Positions 43,393 to 52,646 are shown, counted from the first letter of the stretch. The stretch: 64,000 bases of DNA from Streptomyces violaceoruber (GCA_000720805.1 JODI01000042.1:1-64000), one strand, 5' to 3'. The notes: a model not told the origin generated them from the letters alone. Numbers and translations are program-made.

Positions 43393-44868
43393 ATGCCGAT
43401 GGTTGTCGGCGTCGTTGCGGGGGCGGCTGTACTCGCCGTACTCGCTCTGATCGGTCTGTTCAAGATGTGTTGGCGGGTCGCCGAACCCAACGAAGCTCTG
43501 GTCATCTCCGGTTCCAAGCACCGGACCGAGGGGCTCGAGGAGGGAATGGGCTTTCGTATCGTCACCGGGCGCGGCACGTTGGTGCTGCCCGGTGTGCAGG
43601 CGGTGCGCAAGATGTCGCTGGACCTGAACGAGACCGAACTGCACGTGGACTGCGCGACCCACCAGGGCATACCGCTCAAGGTGCGGGGCGTGGTCATCTT
43701 CAAGGTGGGCGACGACTTCGTGTCGATCGCCAACGCGGCCCGTCGTTTCCTCGACCAGCAGAAGCTGATGTCGGAGCGGGTGCACAACGTCTTCGCCGGT
43801 CATCTGCGGTCCATCGTGGGCGGTCTGACGGTCGAGGACATGATCCGTGACCGGGAGAAGCTCACCGGGCAGACCCGGGCGGCCTGCGGCACGGAGATGG
43901 AGAAACTGGGTCTGATCGTGGACTCGCTGCAGATCCACGAGATCGAGGACCCGACCGGGTACATCCAGAACCTGGCGATGCCGCACGCGGCGGCCGTGCA
44001 GCGGGACGCGCGGATCGCGCAGGCGGAGGCGAACCGGCTGGCGACCGAGGCCGAGCAGCAGTCGTACGCCCGGATGGCCGAGGCCACCCGGGACAGCGAG
44101 ATCCTCCAGGCCGGCTACCAGGCCGAGCGTGACAAGGCCGCCGCCAAGGCCCGGCAGGCCGGCCCGCTGGCGGATGCCGCCGCGCGCCAGGAGGTCGTCG
44201 TCCAGGAGACGCGGGTGGCGGAGCTGGAAGCCCACCGGCGAGAGCAGCAGCTCCAGGCGGACGTCCGCAAGCCCGCGGACGCGCAGGCCTACGAGAAGCG
44301 GACGCTGGCCGAGGCGGAGCGCGACGCGCGGATCTCGGCGGCCCAGGCCAAGGCGAAGGAGACGGAGCTGGCGGCGGCCGCCGAGGCGACCCGGGTCAAG
44401 GCGGCCGCGGGCGCCGAGGCCGAGGCGACGAAGGCGCGCGGTACGGCCATGGCGGCGGCCACCCGGGCCACCGGTGAGGCCGAGGCGGCCTCGGCGCAGG
44501 CCAGGGGTCTCGCGGAGGCCGAGGCCACCAAGGCGCGGGGGCTCGCCGAGGCGGAGGCCATCAAGGCGCGGGCCGCCGCGCTCGCCGAGAACCAGGAGGC
44601 GGTCGTCGCCCAGCAACTCGCCGAGAACTGGCCGGAGATCGTGAAGGCGGGCGCGTCCGCGTTCTCCAGCGTCGACAACATGGTGGTGCTCAACGGCGCC
44701 GAAGGCATGGCGGACATGCTCGCCAAGGCGCTCACCATGGGCGGTACGGGGCTCGGTCTGGCCCGTCAGCTGCTGGCCTCGATGAACCAGAACGGGCCGC
44801 ACACGAACGGGACGTCGGCTCTGAACGGATCCGCCCAGCGCGTGCCGGTGGACACCGACAAGGGGTGA
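43393..44868 (+). CDS. Flotillin-like SPFH-domain membrane scaffold protein
   Basis: 491 residues. One N-terminal membrane helix (about 5-25), SPFH/band-7 domain (about 30-200; VPLK-type segment GIPLKVRGVVIFKVGDDF), then a long Ala/Glu/Arg coiled coil (about 205-425) with the flotillin EA-repeats (AEAEATKARG, AEAEATKARGLAEAEAIKAR). A short flexible tail follows. It oligomerises under the membrane. AAAGGGGG lies about 4 nt before the ATG. Confidence 0.93.
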   Translation: MPMVVGVVAGAAVLAVLALIGLFKMCWRVAEPNEALVISGSKHRTEGLEEGMGFRIVTGRGTLVLPGVQAVRKMSLDLNETELHVDCATHQGIPLKVRGVVIFKVGDDFVSIANAARRFLDQQKLMSERVHNVFAGHLRSIVGGLTVEDMIRDREKLTGQTRAACGTEMEKLGLIVDSLQIHEIEDPTGYIQNLAMPHAAAVQRDARIAQAEANRLATEAEQQSYARMAEATRDSEILQAGYQAERDKAAAKARQAGPLADAAARQEVVVQETRVAELEAHRREQQLQADVRKPADAQAYEKRTLAEAERDARISAAQAKAKETELAAAAEATRVKAAAGAEAEATKARGTAMAAATRATGEAEAASAQARGLAEAEATKARGLAEAEAIKARAAALAENQEAVVAQQLAENWPEIVKAGASAFSSVDNMVVLNGAEGMADMLAKALTMGGTGLGLARQLLASMNQNGPHTNGTSALNGSAQRVPVDTDKG

Positions 44869-44930
44869 GGGGGCGGCCTCCGGCCGGGGGCGAGGCGAAC
44901 GGTCCGGGGCACAGGCTCTAACGTGACCCC

Positions 44931-45377
44931 GTGACTGCCTTCACCGATGAGAACGTCCCCGGCCGGTCCGGCCCCTCCGCCACCACCGAGGCCGACCCCC
45001 GCGAGGTGGGCCGGGTGCGCACGGAGTACTCGCCCGCGCACGACGGGGACCCGGATCCCGGCGAGATCGTCTGGACCTGGGTCCCCTTCGAGGAGAACGA
45101 CGGCCGGGGCAAGGACCGCCCGGTGCTGGTCGTCGCCCGCGAGGCCGGCGGCACCTTCCTCGCCGTCCAGTTGTCGAGCAAGCGCCACGACGGCGACCGC
45201 GAGTGGGTGCCGATCGGCAGCGGCCCCTGGGACGGCTCGGGCCGGGACTCGTGGGTCGACGTGGACCGCGTCCTGCGCCTGCACGAGGCCGGCATGCGCC
45301 GCGAGGCCTGCGCCCTGGACCGCATGCGCTTCAACCTGGTCCGCCACCGCCTGCGGGAGCGCTACGGCTGGACCTGA
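44931..45377 (+). CDS. PemK/MazF-like protein (orphan toxin family)
   Basis: 148 residues. An acidic N-terminal extension (about 1-40) precedes a PemK/MazF barrel with GEIVWTWVPFEENDGRGKDRPVLVV, the standard first strand and K-RP turn. No antitoxin gene is adjacent, so it may be a solitary member with a non-toxin role. GTG start; a TAACGT -10-like element about 10 nt upstream suggests a leaderless mRNA. Confidence 0.8.
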   Translation: MTAFTDENVPGRSGPSATTEADPREVGRVRTEYSPAHDGDPDPGEIVWTWVPFEENDGRGKDRPVLVVAREAGGTFLAVQLSSKRHDGDREWVPIGSGPWDGSGRDSWVDVDRVLRLHEAGMRREACALDRMRFNLVRHRLRERYGWT

Positions 45378-45516
45378 CCGAGCAGACACCCGGCACCGCC
45401 TGCCCCTGCCCCCTGCCTCGGGCCCCGATGCCCTTGCCCCCGTTCTCCGGCACCCCTGCCCCGGGCCCCGGGCCCCGGCGCCCTTGTCCCCGGCCGACCG
45501 GGCAGAGGCCGCCCTC

Positions 45517-45600
45517 ACCGCCAGACGGGTCGGCTGCCCCTCTGCCCGCCAGACGAGTCGTCTGCCGCTCTGCCCGTCGGACGGGCTCGTGGCCGCTCTT
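45517..45600. repeat. Three imperfect 28-bp tandem repeats
   Basis: Units 45517-45544, 45545-45572 and 45573-45600 share the frame GCCAGACGGGTCG...CCGCTCTG with a few changes each. Confidence 0.7.
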
Positions 45601-45638
45601 CCGTCCGGCCCGGCCGGACGCCGTGACCGACGATGACG

Positions 45639-45683
45639 GATCGACGCCGCCCGCCACCCCGCCGCCCCGGCCGTGTTCGGGCC
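45639..45683. repeat. 45-bp direct repeat, copy 1 (copy 2 at 45825-45869)
   Basis: Begins GATCGACGCC and ends TTCGGGCC. The second copy, 186 bp downstream, differs at three positions by my alignment. Confidence 0.8.
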
Positions 45684-45824
45684 GCCGCTACGCCTGGGGC
45701 TGATCGAACGGGTAACGCCCGGCATCACTCTCCCGGCCCAACGGGGCGGATGCCGCAACCGGCGCCGACAGCGGCCCCATCCCCACGGCCCGGCCGCAAC
45801 CGCCGGGCCCGGCCCGCCACTACC

Positions 45825-45869
45825 GATCGACGCCACCCGCCACCCCACCGCCCCGGCCGTGTTCCGGCC
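45825..45869. repeat. 45-bp direct repeat, copy 2
   Basis: Second copy of the repeat at 45639-45683, same orientation. Confidence 0.8.
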
Positions 45870-45996
45870 CCCTGCGGACCGGCGTCGACCGAGTCGGTGC
45901 CTCAGGCCGCCACCGCTCCCCGACGCGGCCGCAGGGGCCCGCGACCGGCGGTGACCGGCCTGGAACGACGGCACCGCCGCAGGTGGCATGCCCCCG

Positions 45997-46830
45997 TCAC
46001 CGCTGGAGCTGACGCTCCGCAAACGCCCGTACGAAGGCCTCCCGGACCACGCTCCCCGCCGTGCGGTCCAGGATCCCGAAGACCACGTGCTCGAAGGCGC
46101 CGGCGAAGCGGCCGCCGGGGCCGAGGAGGGTGCGGAAGGCGGTCGCGACCTGCGTGGGGTCGTTCTGGAACACGCCGCAGCCCCAGGCCCCCAGGACCAG
46201 GCGCCGGTAACCGTGGGCGGCGGCGGTCTCCAGGACTCGCTCGGCCCGGGACGCAAGGGCCCGCGGCAGGTCGGCCGCCCGCTGCGGGGCCGTACGCAGG
46301 ACCACGCCTGCGTTCGGTGCGGCCGAGGTGAGGAAACCGGCGGTGTACGGCTCGTCCAGGAGGCGGCCGCGGTCGTCGCGGAAGACGGGCACGGCCGGTG
46401 AGTGGATGACACGGTCGGAGTAGAACGGGTCGCGGTGGGCGCGGTGGTGGTCGTAGAACTCCCGGACCCCGACCAGGCAGGCGTACAGCGCCGAGGCCCG
46501 GCACAGGGCCTCCTCCTGGGCCTGGGCGCCGTTGAGGAAGCCGCCGCCGGGGTTGCGGGCCGAGGCGAAGTTCAGGACGGCCACCGGTCCGGCGATGCGG
46601 TGGGCCGCCTCCAGGCTGCTCTCGCCCGTGGCCTCGAACAGCGTGTCCGCCGACGGGACCGCCGGTACGCGGATGTCACGGACCGGGACCGGTCCGTACA
46701 TCCGCGTACCGAGCCGGGCCGCTTCGACGGCGTCGGCGACGGACACCTCGTGCCCGGCCGGCGCGCGGTAGGTACCGGCCGCCACGATCTGCTGCGTCTC
46801 GCGCGCGATGCCCCGCAGGCGCGCGCTCAT
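45997..46830 (-). CDS. TIGR02452-family macrodomain/PARG-like protein
   Basis: 277 residues. The motif VLNFASARNPGGGFLNGAQAQEEALCRAS is the bacterial poly(ADP-ribose) glycohydrolase-type GGG-QEE signature, where the paired glutamates are catalytic in PARG. LVLGAWGCGVFQNDP is the second ADP-ribose loop. It probably removes ADP-ribose or a related nucleotide modification. The start at 46830 (MSARLRG) has a purine-rich site upstream. Confidence 0.88.
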   Translation of the reverse strand: MSARLRGIARETQQIVAAGTYRAPAGHEVSVADAVEAARLGTRMYGPVPVRDIRVPAVPSADTLFEATGESSLEAAHRIAGPVAVLNFASARNPGGGFLNGAQAQEEALCRASALYACLVGVREFYDHHRAHRDPFYSDRVIHSPAVPVFRDDRGRLLDEPYTAGFLTSAAPNAGVVLRTAPQRAADLPRALASRAERVLETAAAHGYRRLVLGAWGCGVFQNDPTQVATAFRTLLGPGGRFAGAFEHVVFGILDRTAGSVVREAFVRAFAERQLQR

Positions 46831-47119
46831 GGCGCCACCCCCGTGCGCGCCATGACCGTGTGCCGTGCGGCCACCCCCGTCGTGCTCATGCACGGATCCT
46901 GAGCCATTCTGGTCAGGTGCCGCAACACGTTTTCCTGGCCCCGGGACGCCCGGAAAACTCCACGAAAACACCACGGAAACGGAGATCACCGGCCCCCGAC
47001 CGCGCCGATGTGCCCCCTTGTGTGGATCCGCAGGAGGGTCTTGGGTGGGACGGGTGATGCCGGCCCGGCCCATCAGAATCCGGGTCGGCGGCATGATGGA
47101 ATCTCAGGAGGATCCCGAC

Positions 47120-48421
47120 ATGTCCGATTCGACAAGTGACTGTACGAAGCCTTACACGGCAGTCACAGAAGCCGAGGTGGAGGCCCTGGTCCGGGGCATC
47201 TGCTTCAAGACCGGTCCGCCCCGCAGACTCGGGGTGGAAGTGGAATGGATCGTCCAGGAGCTGCGCGCACCGCGGCTCCCCGTGACAACCCGCCGGCTCG
47301 AAGCGGCCTACGCCGCACTGCGGGCCGTGCCCCTGAGGTCGGCGCTCACCGTCGAGCCCGGCGGCCAGCTGGAGTTGAGCTCGCCGCCCGCCGCCTCCCT
47401 GATGGAGTGCATCGGTACCGTCTCCGCCGACCTGGACGCCGTCCGCGCGGTTCTGGCCAGAGACGATCTGGGCCTCGTCGGCGTCGGCCAGGATCCCTGG
47501 CATCCGCCCCGCCGGTTCCTGCGGGAACCGCGGTACGACGCCATGGAGACCTGTCTCGACCGCACCGGTCCGGCCGGCCGCGCCATGATGTGCACCTCCG
47601 CCTCCGTCCAGGTGTGTCTGGACGCCGGGCACGAGGAGCCCGGTCCGCTGGGGCTCGGGCGGCGCTGGTGGCTGGCGCACCAGCTGGGCCCGGTGCTGGT
47701 GGCCGCGTTCGCCAACTCCCCGCTGGCCGCGGCGGAGCCCACCGGCTGGCTCTCCACCCGGCAGTTGCTGTGGATGGAGATAGGCCCCGACCGGGCGGGC
47801 GCACCCCCGCTGGACATGGACCCACGTACCGCGTGGGCCGGGCACGTCCTGGACGCCCCGGTGATGTGCGTACGGCGGGACAGCGGCCCGTGGGACGTAC
47901 CCGAGGGGCTGACGTTCCGGGATTGGACCCGCTCGCGGACGCCCAGGCCGCCGACCCGGGAGGATCTCGACTACCACGTCACCACGCTGTTCCCGCCGGT
48001 GAGACCACGCGGCCATCTGGAACTGCGCATGATCGACGCGCAGCCCGGCGACGACGGGTGGATCGTGCCGCTCGCCGTCACGGCGGCCCTCTTCGACGAT
48101 CCGGAGGCCGCCGAGACCGCCTACCGGATCGTGAAGCCGCTGGCCGAACGGGGCCTGTCGCGGCCCGCGCCGCACAATCCGCTGTGGCTCGACGCTGCCC
48201 GGCAGGGGCTGGGCGACCCCGAACTGCACGAGACGGCCGTGGCCTGCTTCGCGGCGGCCCTGGACGCCCTGCCCCGGCTCGGTGCCACCACCGAGGTGAC
48301 GGACGCCGTCCGCGGGTACCGGGACCGTTATGTCGTCCCGGGCCGCTGTCCCGCCGACGACCTGCTCGACCAGCTGCGCGCCACGGACGGCCGCGCTCAT
48401 GGGAAGGACATCCGCACATGA
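47120..48421 (+). CDS. egtA: Glutamate-cysteine ligase EgtA (ergothioneine pathway)
   Basis: 433 residues, GCS2 family. Conserved GVEVEW and QLELSS active-site strands near the N-terminus (VEVEWIVQEL about 38; EPGGQLELSSPP about 75), with LELRMIDAQPGDDG later. It makes gamma-glutamylcysteine, the sulfur donor for EgtB. AGGAGG lies 8 nt before the ATG. First gene of egtABCD; its stop overlaps the egtB start (ATGA). Confidence 0.93.
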   Translation: MSDSTSDCTKPYTAVTEAEVEALVRGICFKTGPPRRLGVEVEWIVQELRAPRLPVTTRRLEAAYAALRAVPLRSALTVEPGGQLELSSPPAASLMECIGTVSADLDAVRAVLARDDLGLVGVGQDPWHPPRRFLREPRYDAMETCLDRTGPAGRAMMCTSASVQVCLDAGHEEPGPLGLGRRWWLAHQLGPVLVAAFANSPLAAAEPTGWLSTRQLLWMEIGPDRAGAPPLDMDPRTAWAGHVLDAPVMCVRRDSGPWDVPEGLTFRDWTRSRTPRPPTREDLDYHVTTLFPPVRPRGHLELRMIDAQPGDDGWIVPLAVTAALFDDPEAAETAYRIVKPLAERGLSRPAPHNPLWLDAARQGLGDPELHETAVACFAAALDALPRLGATTEVTDAVRGYRDRYVVPGRCPADDLLDQLRATDGRAHGKDIRT

Positions 48422-49764
48422 CCGACCCCGCCCTCGACACCGATCCCGCCGTCGACGACGCCGTCGATGCCGAGGCGTTCCGGGACCGGGCGCTCACCAC
48501 CCTCGTCACCGCCCGGGAGCGCACCACGCTTCTCACCAGCTGTGTCGAGGAGCCCGACCTGACCGCGCAACACTCGCCCCTCATGTCGCCGCTGGTGTGG
48601 GACCTCGCCCACATAGGCAACCAGGAGGAACAGTGGCTGCTGCGGACCGTCGCCGGACAGGAGGCGATACGTCCCGAGATCGACAGCATCTACGACGCCT
48701 TCGAGCATCCGCGCTCCGAACGCCCCTCCCTGCCCCTGCTGGCCCCGCGTGAGGCCCGCTCGTACGCGGCGGACGTACGCGGCCGGGTGATGGACGTGCT
48801 GGAGCGGGCGGCGTTCCACGGGACGCGGCTCACGGAGGCGGGTTTCGCCTTCGGGATGATCGCGCAGCACGAACAGCAGCACGACGAGACGATGCTGATC
48901 ACCCATCAACTCCGCAAGGGGCCGCAGGCCCTCACCGCCCCCGACCCGGACCCGGTTCCGCTGTTCACCGGACCGGCCGAAGTGCTCGTCCCCGGCGGCC
49001 CGTTCACCATGGGCACCTCCACCGAGCCGTGGGCGCTGGACAACGAACGACCGGCGCACCGGCGGGAGGTGGCGTCGTTCCACATCGACACGACACCGGT
49101 GACGAACGCCGCGTACCAGGCGTTCATCGAGGACGGCGGCTACGACGACGAACGCTGGTGGGAACCCGCGGGCTGGGCACACATCCGGCAGCATTCCATC
49201 CACGCGCCGCTGTTCTGGCGCCGGGACGGCAAGCAGTGGCTGCGGCGCCGCTTCGGCGTGACCGAGGTGGTGCCGCCCGACGAGCCGGTGCTGCACGTGT
49301 GCTGGTACGAGGCCGACGCGTACGCCCGCTGGGCCGGGCGCCGGCTGCCCACCGAGGCCGAGTGGGAGAAGGCGGCCCGCCACGACCCCGCCGGGGACCG
49401 GTCGACGCGCTACCCGTGGGGCGACGCGGACCCGGCGCCCGAGCACGCCAACCTGGGCCAGCGGCATCTGCGCCCGGCGCCCGCGGGGAGCTACCCGGAG
49501 GGTGAATCGCCGCTCGGAGTGCGGCAGTTGATCGGCGACGTGTGGGAGTGGACGGCGAGCGACTTCCTGCCGTACCCGGGCTTCAAGGCGTTCCCGTACA
49601 AGGAGTACTCGGAGGTCTTCTTCGGCCCCGACCACAAGGTGCTGCGCGGCGGTTCGTTCGCGGTGGACGCGGTGGCCTGCCGGGGCACGTTCCGCAACTG
49701 GGACTACCCGATCCGGCGGCAGATCTTCTCCGGGTTCCGCACGGCCCGCTCGGCGGCTGTCTGA
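48418..49764 (+). CDS. egtB: Ergothioneine sulfoxide synthase EgtB
   Basis: 448 residues. N-terminal DinB-like domain with the non-haem iron ligands His65, His151 and His155 (HEQQH), and a C-terminal formylglycine-generating/C-type lectin domain (GDVWEWTASDFLPYPGF; VLRGGSFA). It joins gamma-glutamylcysteine to hercynine with O2. Translationally coupled at both ends. Confidence 0.95.
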   Translation: MTDPALDTDPAVDDAVDAEAFRDRALTTLVTARERTTLLTSCVEEPDLTAQHSPLMSPLVWDLAHIGNQEEQWLLRTVAGQEAIRPEIDSIYDAFEHPRSERPSLPLLAPREARSYAADVRGRVMDVLERAAFHGTRLTEAGFAFGMIAQHEQQHDETMLITHQLRKGPQALTAPDPDPVPLFTGPAEVLVPGGPFTMGTSTEPWALDNERPAHRREVASFHIDTTPVTNAAYQAFIEDGGYDDERWWEPAGWAHIRQHSIHAPLFWRRDGKQWLRRRFGVTEVVPPDEPVLHVCWYEADAYARWAGRRLPTEAEWEKAARHDPAGDRSTRYPWGDADPAPEHANLGQRHLRPAPAGSYPEGESPLGVRQLIGDVWEWTASDFLPYPGFKAFPYKEYSEVFFGPDHKVLRGGSFAVDAVACRGTFRNWDYPIRRQIFSGFRTARSAAV

Positions 49765-50591
49765 TGTGCCGCCACCTGGCATACGTGGGACCGCCGGAGC
49801 CCCTCGGCCGGATCCTCGTCGAGCCGCCGCACAGCCTCTACCGCCAGTCGTGGGCGCCCCGGCGGCAACGGCACGGCACCGTCAACGCCGACGGTTTCGG
49901 AGTGGGTTGGTACGCCGACGGTGATCCCGTGCCGGCCCGGTACCGCCGGGCCGGGCCCATCTGGGCCGACCAGTCCCTCGCCGACCTGGCCCGGGTCGTG
50001 CGCTCGCGGGCCGTGCTCGCCGCCGTACGGGACGCCACCCTCGCGGGGGCGGACGCGGAGGCGGCGGCGGCGCCGTTCGCCGCGGGCACCTGGCTGTTCA
50101 GCCACAACGGCGCGGTCCCGGGCTGGCCGGGATCGCTGTCCCACCTGGTGACGGGCCTGCCCGCCACCGACGTGCTGTCGCTGGAGGCCCGCAACGACTC
50201 GGCGCTGGTCTGGGCCCTCGTCCTCGCCCGGCTGAGGGGCGGCGACGAGGAAGGCCAGGCGCTGGCCGACACGGTCCTGGAGGTGGCCGCCGCGGCGCCG
50301 GCCGCCCGCCTCAACCTGCTCCTCTCCAACGGCGAGACCATCACCGCGACCGCCTGGGGCGACACCCTGTGGTACCTCTCGGAACCCGGCCGCCGCACGG
50401 TCGTGGCCTCCGAGCCCTACGACGACGATCCGCGCTGGCAGGAGGTCCCGGACCGCACCCTGCTCGCGGCGAGCCGCACCGACGTGCTGCTCACCCCGCT
50501 CAAGGACCCGAGCGACGCATTGGCATCCGCCCTCACACCCGACTCCGCTCGCGCGGCGGCACCCGTACCTTCGAAGGAGCCCAGCACGTGA
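49764..50591 (+). CDS. egtC: Gamma-glutamyl hercynylcysteine sulfoxide amidohydrolase EgtC
   Basis: 275 residues. Class II glutamine amidotransferase (Ntn) fold with the catalytic Cys2 exposed after Met removal (MCRHLAYVG), plus NADGFGVGWY and FSHNGAVPGW. It removes glutamate from the EgtB product. The start overlaps the egtB stop (TGATG) and the end overlaps egtD (GTGA). Confidence 0.94.
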   Translation: MCRHLAYVGPPEPLGRILVEPPHSLYRQSWAPRRQRHGTVNADGFGVGWYADGDPVPARYRRAGPIWADQSLADLARVVRSRAVLAAVRDATLAGADAEAAAAPFAAGTWLFSHNGAVPGWPGSLSHLVTGLPATDVLSLEARNDSALVWALVLARLRGGDEEGQALADTVLEVAAAAPAARLNLLLSNGETITATAWGDTLWYLSEPGRRTVVASEPYDDDPRWQEVPDRTLLAASRTDVLLTPLKDPSDALASALTPDSARAAAPVPSKEPST

Positions 50592-51550
50592 GTCCGTTCC
50601 TTCTCACCCGCACCCTGCCCGAGGACGCCACGGAGGCCGCCCTGCGCGCCGACGTCCTCCGGGGCCTGACCCACACTCCCAAGACCCTCCCGCCGAAGTG
50701 GTTCTACGACGCCCACGGCAGCGACCTTTTCGAGCAGATCACCGAACTGCCCGAGTACTACCCGACGCGCGCCGAACGGGAGATCCTCATCGCCCGCTCC
50801 GGTGAGATCGCCGCGGCGACCGGCGCCCGCACCCTGGTCGAACTCGGCTCCGGCTCCTCGGAGAAGACCCGCCATCTGATCGAGGCGCTCACCGACCTGC
50901 ACACGTACGTCCCCGTCGACGTCAGCGACAGCGCGCTCACCCAGGCGGGACAGGCGCTGATCGCCGAGCGGCCGGCGCTGGAGGTGCACGCGCTGATCGC
51001 CGACTTCACCGCACGGCTGACGCTGCCGGACACGCCCGGCCCCCGGCTGGTGGCCTTCCTCGGCGGCACGATCGGCAACCTGCTGCCGGTCGAGCGGGCC
51101 GCGTTCCTGGCCTCCGTCCGCGCCCTGCTCTCCCCGGGCGACGCGCTGCTGCTCGGCACGGACCTGGTCAAGGACGAGAAGGTCCTGGTCAGGGCGTACG
51201 ACGACGCGGCCGGGGTGACGGCCGCCTTCAACAAGAACGTCCTGACGGTGGTCAACCGCGAGCTGGGCGCCGACTTCGATCCCGGCGCCTTCGACCACGT
51301 GGCGCTCTGGGACACCGAGAACGAGTGGATCGAGATGCGGCTGCGCTCCCGTACGGAGCAGAGCGTGAAGATCCCCGCGCTGGACCTCGCGGTCGACTTC
51401 GCGGCGGGCGAGGAACTGCGCACCGAGGTGTCCGCCAAGTTCCGCAAGGCGGGCATACGCGCGGAACTGTCCTCGGCGGGCCTCGACCTGACCCACTGGT
51501 GGACGGACGGTGAGGGCCGTTTCGCGCTCTCGCTGAGCGTGGCGCGGTGA
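50588..51550 (+). CDS. egtD: Histidine N-alpha-methyltransferase EgtD
   Basis: 320 residues. SAM-binding motif LVELGSGSSEKTRHLI, family motifs PPKWFYDAHGSDLFEQITELPEYYPTR (read in parts) and LGGTIGNL. It trimethylates histidine to hercynine, the first step of the pathway. No egtE follows; the final C-S lysis must rely on an enzyme encoded elsewhere. Confidence 0.95.
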   Translation: MSPFLLTRTLPEDATEAALRADVLRGLTHTPKTLPPKWFYDAHGSDLFEQITELPEYYPTRAEREILIARSGEIAAATGARTLVELGSGSSEKTRHLIEALTDLHTYVPVDVSDSALTQAGQALIAERPALEVHALIADFTARLTLPDTPGPRLVAFLGGTIGNLLPVERAAFLASVRALLSPGDALLLGTDLVKDEKVLVRAYDDAAGVTAAFNKNVLTVVNRELGADFDPGAFDHVALWDTENEWIEMRLRSRTEQSVKIPALDLAVDFAAGEELRTEVSAKFRKAGIRAELSSAGLDLTHWWTDGEGRFALSLSVAR

Positions 51551-51708
51551 CGGCGGACGCCGGCCGTCTCGCGCTCCGCCACGGCTTGGGGCACGGTGGA
51601 GTGAGGCGCCCGGGCACGACCCGTCGCTTCGGACACGTTGAACATGCTGGACGCGTCGGATGCGTCGAACACAGGTGACATCGCCGTCACCGCGGAGAGG
51701 AGCCCCGC

Positions 51709-51924
51709 ATGTCGAACCACACCTACCGGGTCACGGAGATCGTCGGCACGTCGCCCGAGAGCGTCGAACAGGCCGTCCGCAACGGTATCTCCCGCGCCTC
51801 CCAGACCCTGCGCAACCTCGACTGGTTCGAGGTCACCGAGGTGCGGGGCCAGATCGAGGACGGGCAGGTGGCGCACTGGCAGGTCGGTCTGAAGGTCGGT
51901 TTCCGGCTGGAGGAGTCGGACTGA
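51709..51924 (+). CDS. Dodecin-family flavin-storage protein
   Basis: 71 residues: one helix packed on a three-stranded sheet (YRVTEIVGTSPESVEQAVRNGISRASQTLRNLDWFEV in parts). Conserved W39 stacks on the flavin in dodecamers, and the Q-V-G-K strand is present. GAGAGGAG lies 7 nt before the ATG. Confidence 0.93.
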   Translation: MSNHTYRVTEIVGTSPESVEQAVRNGISRASQTLRNLDWFEVTEVRGQIEDGQVAHWQVGLKVGFRLEESD

Positions 51925-51948
51925 CGGCTCCGGCACACCGACGCGGAC

Positions 51949-52440
51949 TCAGGTCCGCCCCTCCCGCTCCTGCGCCACCTTCAGCTCGGCGGACCGGGCC
52001 GCCCAGCGCGCCCGTACGACCGTGAAGCCGCCCCGTTCGGCGTCCTCGCACACCAACTCGTCGTCGTCCACCAGCATCCGGATCTCCCGGGTGCCGGCGA
52101 GCCGGCGGAGGATCTCCAGCTTGGTGCGCCGGGCGGGCCTGCGGTCGTGGGGGCGCCGCATGTACACGTGCCCCCGTGGAAGGCCCTGTGCGGCGAGCCA
52201 GTCCAACGTGTCGCGCCGGCAGCGCTCGGGCCGGCCGGTGAGGTAGACGACCTCGCACTCCCGCGCGCTCTCCAGCACCAGCGCGATGCCCTCGGCGATC
52301 GGCGGATCCTGCGGCGCGGCGGCGAAGAAGCCGTCCCAGTCGCGTGGCCTGCGCTCCAGGAACCGCTGCCGGTGGGCCGTGTCGGCAAGGGTGTTGTCCA
52401 GGTCGAACACGGCGAGCGGAAGGCTGTCGCTGTCAGTCAC
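51949..52440 (-). CDS. HAD-superfamily phosphatase
   Basis: 163 residues. Motif I FDLDNTLAD near the N-terminus, motif II VYLTGRP, and acidic motif IV-like LVDDDELVCEDA. It resembles small acid phosphatase/polynucleotide-kinase-phosphatase-type HADs. GTG 52440 is preceded by GGTGGAAAG; GTG 52449 is possible. A perfect 66-bp palindrome begins 11 bp upstream of the start, so the promoter must be inside or beyond it. Confidence 0.83.
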   Translation of the reverse strand: MTDSDSLPLAVFDLDNTLADTAHRQRFLERRPRDWDGFFAAAPQDPPIAEGIALVLESARECEVVYLTGRPERCRRDTLDWLAAQGLPRGHVYMRRPHDRRPARRTKLEILRRLAGTREIRMLVDDDELVCEDAERGGFTVVRARWAARSAELKVAQEREGRT

Positions 52441-52450
52441 GCTTTCCACC

Positions 52451-52516
52451 CTAGGGCCCTTCTGATGGATCTCCGCGGCGTCGCGACGCCGCGGAGATCC
52501 ATCAGAAGGGCCCTAG
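52451..52516. repeat. Perfect 66-bp palindrome with no loop
   Basis: Two 33-bp arms meet at the central TCGCGA (52481-52486). I checked symmetry around 52483.5 from CTAGGGCCC at both ends inward; the bases immediately outside do not pair. It lies between divergent genes, not at a gene end, so a simple terminator role does not fit. It could be a palindromic mobile element, a cruciform-forming protein site or a transcription insulator. Confidence 0.95.
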
Positions 52517-52570
52517 ACACCCGGCAACCTCCACGCCCCCGGCGGCCACTGCTGTGCGGACAACGGACGA

Positions 52571-52598
52571 CGGTCAGCGGACCACGGTCAGCGGACCA
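52571..52598. repeat. Two 14-bp tandem repeats (CGGTCAGCGGACCA)
   Basis: Exact duplication in the leader of the pectate lyase gene, about 50 bp before its start. Confidence 0.9.
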
Positions 52599-52646
52599 CG
52601 ACGGCCGACAGCACACATTGGCATGCACGGCGAAGCGGGAGGCTCC

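Larger units (their letters stand above)
45378..45996. other. Gene-free GC-rich stretch with repeats
   Basis: About 620 bp between the PemK-like gene and the TIGR02452 gene. I see no supported gene. It contains three imperfect 28-bp tandem repeats and a separate pair of 45-bp direct repeats. Open frames here lack start signals and have low-complexity Pro/Arg/Ala products. Confidence 0.65.

Noticed and set aside
45633-46331. A + strand gene in the repeat-rich stretch and over the TIGR02452 gene
   Set aside because: Product is Arg/Pro/Ala low complexity with no ribosome site, and it overlaps a strongly supported minus-strand gene.
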